A DNA stretch of 64,000 nucleotides from Undaria pinnatifida (taxonomy: Eukaryota > Sar > Phaeophyceae > Laminariales > Alariaceae): the NCBI GenBank assembly GCA_012845835.1, contig JABAKD010000015.1, positions 11,871,845 through 11,935,844 of the forward strand, in the 5' to 3' direction. Position numbers and translations under genes: made by a program. Positions 54,250 to 64,000 of this stretch are shown piece by piece. Below the pieces are notes generated by a model. It did no database searches. It saw only the letters and a list, made by a program, of their open reading frames with translations, and had not been told where the DNA came from. Each line of letters begins with the position of its first letter. Positions within the stretch are counted from its first letter, which is position 1.

Positions 54250-55005
54250 GTCACACGCAACGAAATCTGACGGTCACACGCAACGAAATCATATCCTCGT
54301 GTTCTGTCTTATGCCAGGTACCTGGTATGAAACATGTCTTTTTGGACAGACAGATCCCTGGCATAAACGAACTGCATGGCAGACAAATCCCTGGCGTGTA
54401 TGATCTGCATGGCCTACAGGTCACGCGGCCGGGCAAGAGCCGTATCATACGAATTAACTACTCATTAGCACATAATTCCTGGTTGGATTTACACAGAAAC
54501 ATGTCCATTATACCCGGACGACATTTATCGGATCTAGATAATCTAAATCGCGATCTGTCTCATGTGTGAGTTGTAGCAGCGGTTACGTGTTACATATACA
54601 CGGCAGCAGTAGCAGCATTTCGAAGGTGTTTCAGCAAATGCTGGGCAACTGCCTCCGAAGGAGCCTAGCAAGCGTGACGAGAGTCTGTGCTACCTGCTGT
54701 GGCGCCGTACTTCGTACTGGCGTCGTTGCAGAGGGAGGGCACTTTGCGAGTAAAAAAAACGAATATCTCGGAAACTACAGCCACCCGTATTGAAAATGCC
54801 TGCGCAAGTCTTGGAAAGTTTTTCTTTGCTTTTGGAACCCCTCTTTTGCCCTTGCCGCATACTGGGGGCATAATCAATCATCACCGCAAAGTTTGAGGTG
54901 GGGTCGATTCGCTCAATCATCTCGCATACATATTTTTATACATACCGATTCGAAAGACCAATAATGATCACAGCCAACACGTGTAGACAATCCTATTGAC
55001 ACTAT
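54250..55005. other. No gene accepted
   Basis: 54240-54290 repeats ctgacggtcacacgcaacga twice. 54355-54415 repeats gacagacagatccctggcat-type text twice. Frames are short. Confidence 0.4.
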
Positions 55006-55009
55006 AGCA

Positions 55010-55062
55010 AAGATGAGTTTCGACATGATCTTCGATGTCACAGCTGGAGTGTATTCTTGGTA
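55010..55062 (-). repeat. Family K end fragment beside the LINE remnant
   Basis: agcaaagatgagtttcgaca, tgatcttcgatgtcacagct, ggagtgtatt. It ends about 70 bp before the LINE remnant. Confidence 0.75.
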
Positions 55063-55089
55063 AAATAATAATCTAGGTGCTCGTCGACA

Positions 55090-55625
55090 ATGCTGAGGAA
55101 GAGGAAGGGGAAAGCAGTAGTACTAACGATGCGCCTGCTAAAGACCGAGGTGATGGAGACACTGCTGTATGGGTGTGACTTGGACTCTTCGCCAGGAACC
55201 TTCGCTGAGCTCCGACGGGCACAACGCAACCTCCTCCTAAGGACCAATGGCTTTCAGCGCAGACAACGCACGGACCACCTCATGTACGTCAAGACTCTCA
55301 AAGAAGGCACAACGTGAGAGCATTGAGACGACCATTCGCAAACAACGCCTCCTTTTTGCGGGAGCCGTACAACGAACGACCAATGAGCGGCTGACCCATC
55401 GGGTGATGTTCGGGACGATGGTTGGCGGGGAGAATCCGGGACCAGCCCGACCAGAAAAGAACTGGGCCCGATATCTAGCAGACATGAGGGTAATCCAAGC
55501 CACCGAGGGGTCGTCGACGCGGCAGACCGCATTCTGATGAGATGGCACAGGGGCGAGGCGGGGAAGCGCTGGCTACGCCACGCAACAGGGGACACCAGAA
55601 GCAGCGACAACGGGAAACCAGGGGG
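55090..55625 (+). pseudogene. Non-LTR retrotransposon (LINE) reverse-transcriptase C-terminal remnant
   Basis: Three reading frames carry successive pieces of one protein. Frame 1 (about 55130-55300): LLKTEVMETLLYGCDLDSS, then LRRAQRNLLLRTNGFQRRQR and TDH. Frame 2 (about 55310-55537): ESIETTIRKQRLLFAGAVQR, then HRVMFGTMVGGENPGPARP. A third piece (about 55536-55625): RWHRGEAGKRWLRHA. This order (LLYGC, a helix, GFQRRQR, RKQRLLFAG, GxRP, then RWH) is that of the region C-terminal to the RT catalytic core in many LINEs. At least two frameshifts and the lack of the catalytic core show a dead 5'-truncated copy. Confidence 0.75.
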
Positions 55626-55639
55626 GCTGGGGGGGGGGG

Positions 55640-56300
55640 GGGGGGCAGCCGTATTGATACAGCTGCCGACGAATGCAGAAACAAAGAAGTAGATCGGGTA
55701 GCGGGGTATTGTTCGACAAATAAGCGGAACGTGCGCTATGATTAGTACTCGTAATACTATTAATCGTATGATACAGCCTTGAACCCCTACGGCAGTGAGT
55801 GGTAGTGTACTTCTTGCTTCGTTTGTTTTCGTTGAGTTCAATGGGGGGAGCGCAGAAGCGGCGGTGATGACGGCAGCCTGTGGCACCTAGAATGCTTGCT
55901 TGTTTAGTTCCTTTCTTTTTGCCTTGTTTCGCTTTGTTCCCTTAATTCCCCCCCCCTCCCCCATCCTTACGCTGGTATCTTCTTCCTCTGATTCGTGTTG
56001 TTTCGTCCGTGCAACAGTTATCTGTTCCTCTTCTGCACGTCTGTTGTTCTTGCAGCCTTCTAGATCTTGCATACATTACACTCTTCAGAACTCCAGTCGT
56101 TTGTAATTTTTGTTTTTGGTCTTTTTTAGTTCTTATCTTACTTTTTCTTGTTTTTATGGTCTGACTTGGTTTGCTGTGTTCTCGTGCCCGGTACGCTAGC
56201 ATTTCACTTGATTTGCCTTTATTAATAGCGGTTGTTTTTGGTTTCATCTGTCTCGAGTCTCAAAGTCTGAGAGAATTTGTTCATCTTGTTTTGTTTTCAA
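55640..56300. other. No gene accepted
   Basis: G18 run at 55628-55645. T-rich sequence at 55890-56260 gives basic minus-strand frames without domains. Confidence 0.35.
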
Positions 56301-56309
56301 GGACCCGGA

Positions 56310-57825
56310 TTAACGAAGAGCACGGAAAATCGTAAGTCGATTTATTTTTTTAATTTCATGAAAAATACGCGAAAATTTTAACTCTGCTCCTTATCAAGGA
56401 ACGGCGTAGTGCGTTCAAGAATTAAAAAAACGCAACAGGGTCAACGAACCGCGGGCAACGACCGAGGCGAGCGATGGCTCGCGTCCTCCCCGGAGCGCCG
56501 CGGCTAGCGGCAGATTGTTTTTGCCGGCAGCGGCTAGGAGTCTAGCTCTAGGCGTCTCTTGGATGGGCTAGCGCCGCCCCGCCGCCCCACACGGGCAGCA
56601 GCGACGGGGATATATATATATATATATATATAGCGGTCGAACTTCTGATCGAAGTCGTGATGTGGTAGTTAGTCGTGTAACTTTCGAGGTGCAGGGCGAC
56701 GAAAAACTGGGTTTGCGGCGGTCTCGATTGTTTCCGAAGCGTTGTCGGCAGTTTAGGCTGTGCTAAGGGCCTTCGGAGGCCGCGGTGCGGCTGCTCCGGT
56801 GGTCCTACCTCTCGCAATGGTGGCTTCTCGCCTCTCAATCAGCCGACGACATGGCACCAATTCGCGTGGCCGGCTTCGGTTACATAGAACATGCCATGCC
56901 TAGGCAAATAAGTCAGGAGACGGCCCTTCTACCCCTTGACGGACGGGGTCAAGGCAAATGTCTTGACTGACGTGCCTTGACGGCAAAACCCGGGGACTAC
57001 AAGACATTATTCCAGTTTTTGGAAAACGCCTGACCATGTTTTTGAAAATCTGTACTTCCTTGTTGGTTTTTTTTCCGCCATATTTTTTCTTCAGTTTGTT
57101 TTTTCTCATTCGGAGTTCAGATCTACAGCAGTTCTTACTCCTTGATGATGTGTTGTGGTGTGTTGGTCGCGTTTTGCATCACCAGTATTTTTGCTGTTCA
57201 CTACCCGCTTTCCTGCCGATCACCGCATCAAAAATAAATAATGATTGGTTGCATGTTCGGAAGTTGGACCAAGCCACAGCCTTTGGGAGTTGAGAGCACT
57301 CGCCGCCTTGTTTGGCTCCGGGATCACCTCGAAAAAGCGGCGCAGAACCTCACTCGAGGCCGGGGGAGAACGTTTCCTCAGCCCCAGAAAGACGTCCATG
57401 GTGATCTGATGCTTATGCTTACTGGCTGCAGGCTGTCTATGTCCGCCTAGGCAGCGCTGGTGCTGCTGTCGCGCTGGTGCTGGCAAACAGCAGCCAGCAG
57501 CCAGCAGCCAGCAGCCATAGAAAATAAGAAAATAGGGGGTTTCCACAAAATAATAAGGCGTTTCCGAGCCGGCATAGGGGAAAATCTGGCTAGACGGATG
57601 GAAATGCCTTGACGGACGCTCTTCTTGACTGACTGACTGCTCGCCGGTTGCACGTCTCCTGACATCTTCGTGCCTAGGTGCACAAACCCCCCAGATTGAA
57701 CTTCGGTTTTCGACTAAATTCGACCAAATAAGTATTGGTTTACTTCTTTGCTTTGTAGAATTTGATTTTCGTAACAATTCTGAGAATGCCTGCTCGGTGA
57801 TTCATGTTTTGAAAAAAAATGAATT
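56310..57825 (+). repeat. Dispersed repeat H, copy 1, split by a 766-bp insertion
   Basis: Blocks in order: cacggaaaatcgtaa, tttcatgaaaaata, gcgtagtgcgttc, gggtcaacgaac, gagcgatggctcgcgtcctc, cggctagcggcagattgttt, a TA microsatellite at 56610-56632, gacgaaaaactgggtttgcg, tcgcctctcaatcagccgac, catgcctagg, then (after the insertion) cagattgaacttcgg, ttttcgactaaattcgacc, tgcctgctcggtgattcat. Copy 2 lies at 63291-64000. No gene was recognised. Confidence 0.88.
56905..57670. mobile_element. hAT-like non-autonomous TIR element, 766 bp
   Basis: Ends: caaataagtcaggagac on the left and, reverse complemented, cgaagatgtcaggagac on the right (14 of 17 identical). It is flanked by identical 8-bp repeats tgcctagg at 56897-56904 and 57671-57678. 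The paralogous repeat H has a single tgtctagg at 63869-63876, so the boundaries are confirmed by an empty site. Subterminal cttgacgg/gtcaagg words are frequent. An 8-bp duplication fits hAT-type elements. There is no transposase; the 185-codon minus frame across the right end has no recognised domain. Confidence 0.88.
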
Positions 57826-57950
57826 TCGATTTGGCAAGTTCCTCGTTAATTCGGGCCCTAAGAATCAGCACCGACATTTAGCGTACCGATGTCGTTGGGT
57901 AGAAAGAACGGTATAATGCGAAAACACAAACAGTAAACCTACTGATAATC

Positions 57951-58629
57951 CAGTGTTTGCGTTCAACGAATTGAATCTGAAAATTCAAGCAAATAATCCG
58001 GCCAACTAAAATTTGAAGGAGGAATTTGCCAAAAACATGAAATTTCCAATTTCACTCAGAACGATTTAGAGTGAACTTCCATCAATAACGACCAGATCAT
58101 ACGATTGGCCTACCAACACCAGGTACAACGGCACAACCCACACGGCAGCACGCAGCAGACACTGATAGCTGTGCGTTGTGCTTGGCAGCGGTAGACACAA
58201 CCCAACATTGATGCAGAGGCACCAGAGAGTAGCTGGGGAAGCATGGCGCGGTGATCGTGGTGATCGAGTCAGGCCGAGCTGCTGTGCCGCAACTCATCTG
58301 GCGGGGCCATCGCTACCGCCACCTCCGCCCCCGCCCCCGCCGGTGCTGCTGCTGCTGCTACTACTGCTGCTGCGCTGCTGCTGTGCTGCTGTTTGTCTGA
58401 TGGTGTTGTGTTGGGCCTGCTCCTGTCGGTGAGTCTAGGCGCTACCGCACCATGTCTAATTCAAAATTTGATGTAGCCTTCCCGCTCCCCGCCTGTGATA
58501 TGGAGGCCGTGTACGCCATTTTTGCGATTTGTTCACCGCAAACACAACCAAAAGCATGCCCGAGTGAATCTGGCCTTCTTCTGGCACGATGGAAGAATTA
58601 TTAGTTAAATATTTTAACGCAAACACTCG
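57951..58629. mobile_element. TIR element family A, shorter copy (679 bp)
   Basis: Left end cagtgtttgcgtt, right end aacgcaaacactcg. It shares aattgaatctgaaaattcaa-type, gaatttgccaaaaac, gatttagagtgaacttccat, caataacgacc, gtgcttggcagcggtagaca, agctggggaagcatggcgcg and gtgatcgagtcaggccgagc blocks with 29675-30677. Right after gcatggcgcg it jumps to gtgatcgtgg and so lacks about 320 bp present there. Confidence 0.85.
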
Positions 58630-58639
58630 AATTACTTCC

Positions 58640-59386
58640 CGCACACCCCACCCGGCCCACCATGGTATGTCTAACTGCTCCCAATTAGTCGTAGATAGTA
58701 GATACCCATGATGAGACAGCGATAGACGACAAAACCGACGAAAGGGGACCGCACAATTTCCCGAGAGCTGAAGTTCGCGCAATTTCTCGAGAGCTCGTAT
58801 TTTTCGCGCATTTCACTGCTGCTGCCTGCCGCTGCTGCCGCCTGCTTTCGAAAGGAGGAAATGCCAATACACAACAACGAATGTTCGTGGAATGTTCAGG
58901 CATCTGCTACGGTCGGCGATATGCTGTACCAACCAAGATGTGGTGACGTTTTTACCATTGCGGGCGCTCCGAAACCAAACCCTCGAAAACAGTTCCCAGG
59001 TAGTTTGTTTCTGTGCGTCGACGGCTGATGTTATTGTAGTCCTTCATACATACCCGGCATACAAAAACGAGGTTGAAAGTGAAAAACTAAACGAAGAAAA
59101 CAGGAAGTCGGTATTCGAAAATCGGAAGATCTTGACAAAGTCACGATACTCACACGCTCAGCTTTTAGGCGTGCCGCTATACATAGCGTGACACGTCGCC
59201 CCCGTGTATTCTGCATATAATTCGATACAACCTACACCCCTCCAGATTTGGTGTTGACAGTTTTTTGGGAGAAGGATGTAAGGCCATCGCCATCCACTGC
59301 TGTTGCTACTGTGATTATGAGTACAATTTTCACATTTTCACTCTGCAGTCTGTCTTGAAGTTTCTGAAGAATCATCGGGTACGGGA

Positions 59387-59390
<4 letters not shown>
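58640..59390. other. No gene accepted
   Basis: 58750-58810 repeats cgcaatttc(c/t)cgagagct. Frames are short. Confidence 0.35.
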
Positions 59391-59392
<2 letters not shown>

Positions 59393-59419
<27 letters not shown>

Positions 59420-60030
59420 CTCACATTAACTGGCATTATCAAGTCCGTGGTCACAGGACAGGCTCCAGTGACTCCGGAGCTGAGGAATACCCGAGGGAAA
59501 AAACACAAACCAAAGGTGGTACCTGGTACGTGGTACATGCATACTATAAACATAAAAGAACACTTCAGCTGTGAGATCGAATATTTTGTCGAAACTCATA
59601 TTTGCAAGCTGTGTGTGATTCTCCGATCGCGCGTATCACGGGTTGTGTCCTCATTAAGGATATACGCGTACCAGGTATATCACAGCTGACGCAATTCATG
59701 CCTCCACCAGAAACATATAAAAGTGAAATCGGGAGTCAGCCTATGATGTGCCAAGTCCATGCTGGCTGTTGTTGTTCTCACATTAACTCGCATAATCAAG
59801 TCCGTGGTCACAGGAGAGGCTCCAGTCACTCTGGAGCTGAGGAATACCCAAGGGAAAAACAGAAAACAACCCAAGGTGGTACACGCATATTACAAAAATT
59901 AAAATACACTCCAGCTGTGAGATCAAATATTTTGTCGAAACTCATTTTTGCAAGCTGTGTGTGATACTCCGATACGCATATATCCCACCTGACGCAATTC
60001 ATGCCTCCACCAGAAACATATGAAAGAACT
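59393..60030 (+). repeat. Composite tandem duplication (units of about 330 and 265 bp)
   Basis: Both units contain gttgttctcacattaact, tcaagtccgtggtcacagga, ggctccagt, gagctgaggaatacccragg-type, a K end (cagctgtgagatc, atattttgtcgaaactca, tgcaagctgtgtgtga) and gacgcaattcatgcctccac, cagaaacata. A lone first half is at 31660-31745. A (TTG)n run at 59390-59418 precedes unit 1. Confidence 0.82.
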
Positions 60031-60035
60031 ACATA

Positions 60036-60187
60036 CAATGGGATCCGAAGGGTGCGCCAGCTAGCGTTGGGCTGCGAAAGCAACTGAGTTAAATCGACAC
60101 ACGACGCGTATGAAAATACGTGGAAGTGTGGTGAGCTAAAGCTGTATTTTTCCCCATCCGCCGGAGGAGAAAAAAAAAAAAAAAAAG
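60036..60187 (+). mobile_element. Family L retroposon-like copy with poly-A tail
   Basis: gggatccgaagggtgcgcca, gctagcgttgggctgcgaaa, gcaactgagttaaatcgaca, cacgacgcgtatgaaaatac, gtggtgagctaaagctgt, ccgccggaggag, then A17 at 60170-60186. Reverse complement of 34449-34600. Confidence 0.78.
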
Positions 60188-60189
60188 TA

Positions 60190-61060
60190 CTGGTGCATAC
60201 GACGTACGTCTCACTACTCGCGCCTGGGAAACCGAGTATACCGCTTGCCACCAAAGAAAGACTACCACGTATATAAATATTGCACGTATCATAGTACCCA
60301 TCACTACGCATGCGGACGATAGACGATACGGGAATAGTATTAATAGTGACTCATGACTCATGCACAATGACACACTTGTGTGCTGCTTTTGTCCACAGAC
60401 TTTGAATACCACACAAAATGGCGATGCAAAAGTACGGGCGGGCCTGCCAGGCAGAGCCAGAGACCGCTGCTGCTGCTGCCGCTGCTGCTGCTGCTGAGTT
60501 TAGTGCACTGCTAGTAGCAGGGGAGGTAGATGAGTGGTGCGCATGCGTGCGGTGCGTGCGGTGCAAGATAAGTTGATGCTGGCTTCTGTTCAAGGGCACA
60601 ACAAAGAGAGCAGGACATGCAACCCGTACTGCTGTCCGAGATCATACCAGGTACCAGGTACATACCTGGTACGCACCATTTGCTCCAAAACTGGAAGTTT
60701 ATGATACCACCATTCTGCAGGATACCGGTATCTATCTGGGTTGCTGGCTAGTGCATGTTCTGCGTTTTGCGCACACTGCGTTCGGGACAGGATGGCCAAA
60801 TCTAATGGCTACTGTTGCACCTGCTGATGTGCGATGTTTATCTCTGTCCCGTAGGTTGTGAGCACAGAGGTTCTCTCTAGGATGAGGCATTGTTTAAAAA
60901 TCCATTACATACTTTTTCCATATACTTTGTTGCGGAAACTGGGTGCGCCGGATGATGGATGGAGGCAAAGAACACGCGCACGGAGGGAGACAAGAGCCTG
61001 ATGTATTAATTTGGCTCTGGCTGGAATTCCATACTAAAACGCCATCACGTCTAAAATAGT
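60190..61060. other. No gene accepted
   Basis: 60466-60496 is a CTG/CCG triplet run. 60645-60675 has three TACCAGGTA/TACCTGGTA words in 30 bp. A family E piece (minus) lies at 60835-60890. Confidence 0.45.
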
Positions 61061-62200
61061 GTGAACTCTTGGAGAAGGCATACCGTTCCACCCGAGAATA
61101 CAAGGACCTTCTTGATATCAATATCAGTACAAAACGGTCCTTATATTTCCGTCAATTGTCGTATACATGTATGGATCAAAAGAACCTTTTGGGACGTTTC
61201 GTTGTTCGTCCCAGCTCGCTCGCTTGCTTTGTTTTTGAGTGCTACGAAATGTTTGTATTTGAGAAGAAAACCACTGGACAATCCTCTCGTACTCCTCCTG
61301 AAAGCCGGGCATATCATATCAAGCCTAACACTTCGCTCGAGGGTCCCTGAGGACTAAACTCCTGACCGAGTACCGGAACTCACAGGTCTCGACGCGTCCC
61401 ATGGTGCTTCGAACAGAAGAAAGGAGCACCGGGAAATAGGACGGAGGGCTGGTTCCCTTCTTGTTCTTCTTGGACCAAAACCTCCTCTCTCGTTGGCTAT
61501 GAGCCCTCAAGCTCGGTTAACTCGGTCCCGGCTCGAGTGTGACTCCTGCTTGCGCTTGCTCCGCGGTACTGGTAGCTCTAAAGCGCTCTCACTGGACTAT
61601 TGTTCAGACGTTTTAACCCTCCGCTTCACTGCGAGGCACCCGCGGTATTCGTTCCCAAAATGAGGGGATGAAACTGCCATCGTGTCCGTCAAATAACGCT
61701 ATATTGACTTGAAACCCTACCTGACACCCGCTACCCCAGAGCATTGAACACCAATTTCCTCGCGAGAGGGGCTATCGTCGCAGCGCCCTGGGAGAAGACG
61801 AGACGGAGGGAAAGGACGGCGCTAATTAATACTCGTGCAAGGTGGGTTGAGTGCACCTTGGTGGTTGAGGGTACGATAGAAAACAGCGCCGGAGTTTACA
61901 TCGGACATGCCACCAGAAAACGTTTTGCTTTTTGAGTCGCACAGAGGCAGACAGGGGAAACGAAGCAAGAAACAAGCTCTCGTGGCGAGCTCGCGTGTTG
62001 AGCAATGCTCATGCCAGAGCCGATCCGGTAGGGGTCTCTGCCAGAACCGAACATGAAGGTCCTTCCATCTCTGAGATGGGCCTTGGCTATTGTATAGTTT
62101 TGGAGAGTCAGCCTTGTCTCCTTTGAATCCTAAGTCGTTTCGCCGCAGCGAAAGAGACGTAGGTAGGCATGGCCTACATCTTGCTTGCATTCCAGGTGCC
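61060..62200. other. Unassigned low-repeat stretch with overlapping frames
   Basis: Unusually free of simple repeats. The plus frame ending at 61350 reads EKAYRSTREYKDLLDINIST and on for about 90 codons from a non-ATG start. The minus frame 62190-61822 has 122 codons beginning MQARCRPCLPTSLSLRRNDL. Neither matches a family I know. It could be a remnant of a mobile element or an exon pair. Confidence 0.25.
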
Positions 62201-62284
62201 TAGTTTTGTACTCTTTTTTTCAGTTTTCGGTGCTTTTCGTTTTTTGCACTCAAATTCCCCCTCATTTTTGAACTTACAACTGCC

Positions 62285-62375
62285 CTGTCGCTGCAGCAGC
62301 AGCTAGCTGCTGCTGTCATACCGCCGCTGCTGTTGCTGCTGCTACTGCCGCTGTTGCTGCTTTGGCAGCTGTGCT
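62285..62375. repeat. CTG/CAG-rich, partly self-complementary tract
   Basis: gctgcagcagcagctagctg, ctgctgtcat, then GCTGTT/GCTGCC units to tttggcagctg. Confidence 0.8.
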
Positions 62376-62399
62376 GCTGCTCGCTGTATGGTATATCCA

Positions 62400-63290
62400 T
62401 ATCGTGCCATATGATACGATTGCCGTCGTCGTTTTGCTTTTTGATTGCAGTCCGCGGTTTGTGATGATCCTTCTATGGACGAGTATGATCGTTCAAGGAA
62501 CACGAAGCACGCCGAAAAATACCTTGAAAAAAGAATACGCGCCTCTTCCTCTGTCTAGTACCTACCAGCTACCAGTATACTCGTATATTAACCCTCGCTC
62601 GACGCGCTTCACACGCAGGCATGCACCGCTTAGCCAGCTGTGCGTGTTCACACGTGGCCATCTTTCTCTTCAGCAACGCGCATTTCGCATGATATGATAT
62701 CTTAGAAGCGACGACGCTAGATTAGACTGTCATGCATCAAAAATCACAACTGCTTTGTTTGATTGATATCATAGTACGCCTCGTTTTACACCGTGTGTAT
62801 TTTTGACCATGTACGAAATTATAACGACCGTGTCTGTATTAATATTAGTCAACAAACGGTTTTTATATATCCGGATGGTGCGGGATTGATGGCTGGTACC
62901 AGTATCGAGTACGTGCAACTTTGGGCGGAAATGTAAGGACCGTGTTATGTTTCTATTGATAAACTAACGTTCTCTATATTTACGTCTAATGCGGGTACGT
63001 TTCACTATTTATGAAAATTAAAAAACATTCTAGCTGTGAGTACGAAAATTAAAAAACATAAGCTGTGAGTACGACCGATTAAATAGTTGAAACTCAACTT
63101 TGCAAGCTGCGTGGTGCATGTATGTTTTGCTAATATAGAGTAGTTGCACTTGTATAACCGGTTTGCCACAAGGTGGTTACACATTTCATTGCCGGCGCGA
63201 TAATTGAGCGTTTCAATACGATGTACATAGCATACTGACTGCTGTAACTCGTCTGTCGTACGTTCAACCAAAACTTACCGGTACCATGGT
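62400..63290. other. No gene accepted
   Basis: 63017-63110 repeats attctagctgtgagtacg / aaacataagctgtgagtacg and then aactcaactttgcaagctgc: K-family end words in a small tandem pair. Confidence 0.4.
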
Positions 63291-64000
63291 AAGGGCTAAG
63301 AACACGGAAAATCGTAATTCGTTTTTTTTTATATTTCATGAAAAATAGACGAAAAAATCAACTCTGCTTCTCATGAAAGAATGGCGTAGTGCGTTCTAGA
63401 AAATAAAAAAATTAAAAAAACGCAAAAGGGTCAACGAACACCCGTGGGCAACGACGAAGACGAGCGATGGCTCGCGTCCTCCCCGGAGCGCCGCGGCTAG
63501 CGGCAGATTGTTTTGGCCGGCAGAGGCTTGCAGGCTATGGCTCTAGGCGTCTCTTGGATGGGCTGGCGCCACCCCGCCGCCCGACACGGGCAGCAGCGAC
63601 GGGGATATAGCGGTCGAACTTCTGAGCGAAGTCACCATGTGGTAGTTGGTCGTTTAACTTTCGAGGTGCAGGGCGACGAAAAGCTGGGTTTGCGGCGGTC
63701 TCGATTGTTTTCGAAGTGTCGCAGGCGGTCTACGCTGTGGTAAGGACCTTCGGAGACCGCGCTGCGGCTTCTCCGGTGGTCCTACCTCTCGCAATGGCTT
63801 CTCGCCTCTCAATCAGCCGACGACATGGCACCAATTCGCGTGGGGCTTCGGTTACACAGAACAAGCCATGTCTAGGTGGATAAACTCCCCAAATTGAATT
63901 TCGATTTTCGACTAAATTCGACCGAGAATGTCTTTTTTTCTTTGTTGAATTTGATTCTTCGTAATAATTCTCAGAATGCCTGCTTGGCGATTCATTTTTT
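63291..64000 (+). repeat. Dispersed repeat H, copy 2 (cut by the window end)
   Basis: Same block order as 56310-57825 but without the hAT-like insertion and without the TA microsatellite. It carries the empty site tgtctagg at 63869-63876. Confidence 0.9.

Noticed and set aside
56460-56900. Ribosomal RNA fragment in repeat H (GC-rich, structured look)
   Set aside because: No recognisable conserved rRNA core segment; it is better described as a dispersed repeat with a second copy at 63.4 kb.
61320-62190. rDNA-derived or LTR-type sequence
   Set aside because: No conserved rRNA motif, no paired LTRs and no tRNA primer-binding site were seen, so it is left unassigned.

Overview
This is a repeat-saturated piece of a eukaryotic nuclear genome. 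Splice sites are of the GT-AG type, introns are long, and there are tRNA-derived SINEs, TIR transposons, a LINE remnant and very many micro- and minisatellites. Nothing in it is bacterial: there are no operons, and open frames are short and scattered. The LINE remnant and the general style recall large algal stramenopile genomes such as brown algae. That is an impression from memory and the species cannot be fixed from this window.

One gene dominates. Reading the minus strand from about 38.2 kb to 8.7 kb, I could assemble seven exons whose GT-AG borders and phases fit without a gap: 38247-37603, 15817-15638, 15030-14939, 14033-13914, 13296-13146, 9500-9295 and 8793-8685. They give 501 codons. 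The protein has an acidic, Ala-rich N-terminus followed by three copies of the domain that sits at the N-terminus of hnRNP Q/R (acidic domain, AcD or NURR), separated by Gly/Tyr/Pro/Met-rich linkers. No RRM was seen. The 3' end was not found. Intron 1 would be 21.8 kb and holds most of the repeats between 16 and 37.6 kb. The introns also contain broken extra copies of the gene's own exons.

Left end (0-8.6 kb): a possible TFIIB/BRF-like cyclin-fold fragment on the plus strand at 726-1079 with an in-frame stop, two unassigned minus-strand open frames (5071-5562 and 7590-8021), small tandem repeats and GGGGACA palindromes. 8.7-16.2 kb: exons 2-7 with triplet-repeat introns, a 420-bp foldback element and a 300-bp tandem duplication. 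16.2-37.6 kb (intron 1): a perfect 412-bp tandem duplication, several SINE families, mariner-like and hAT-like MITEs, a 1-kb TIR element and many short dispersed families. 38.3-49.9 kb: upstream of the gene, very long microsatellites (AAT, TTG, AACACT), C-rich repeats of one interspersed family (called K here) and GGGTC satellites. 50-64 kb: degenerate repeats, a LINE reverse-transcriptase tail, a 0.7-kb dispersed repeat present twice with a 766-bp hAT-like element inside the first copy, and a second copy of the 1-kb TIR family.

How it works together: apart from the hnRNP-Q-like gene I see no set of cooperating genes. The window is best read as one large gene inside a dense field of mobile and tandem repeats, some of which appear to have been shaping its exons and splice sites. 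Homology statements come from reading motifs by eye; no searches were run.
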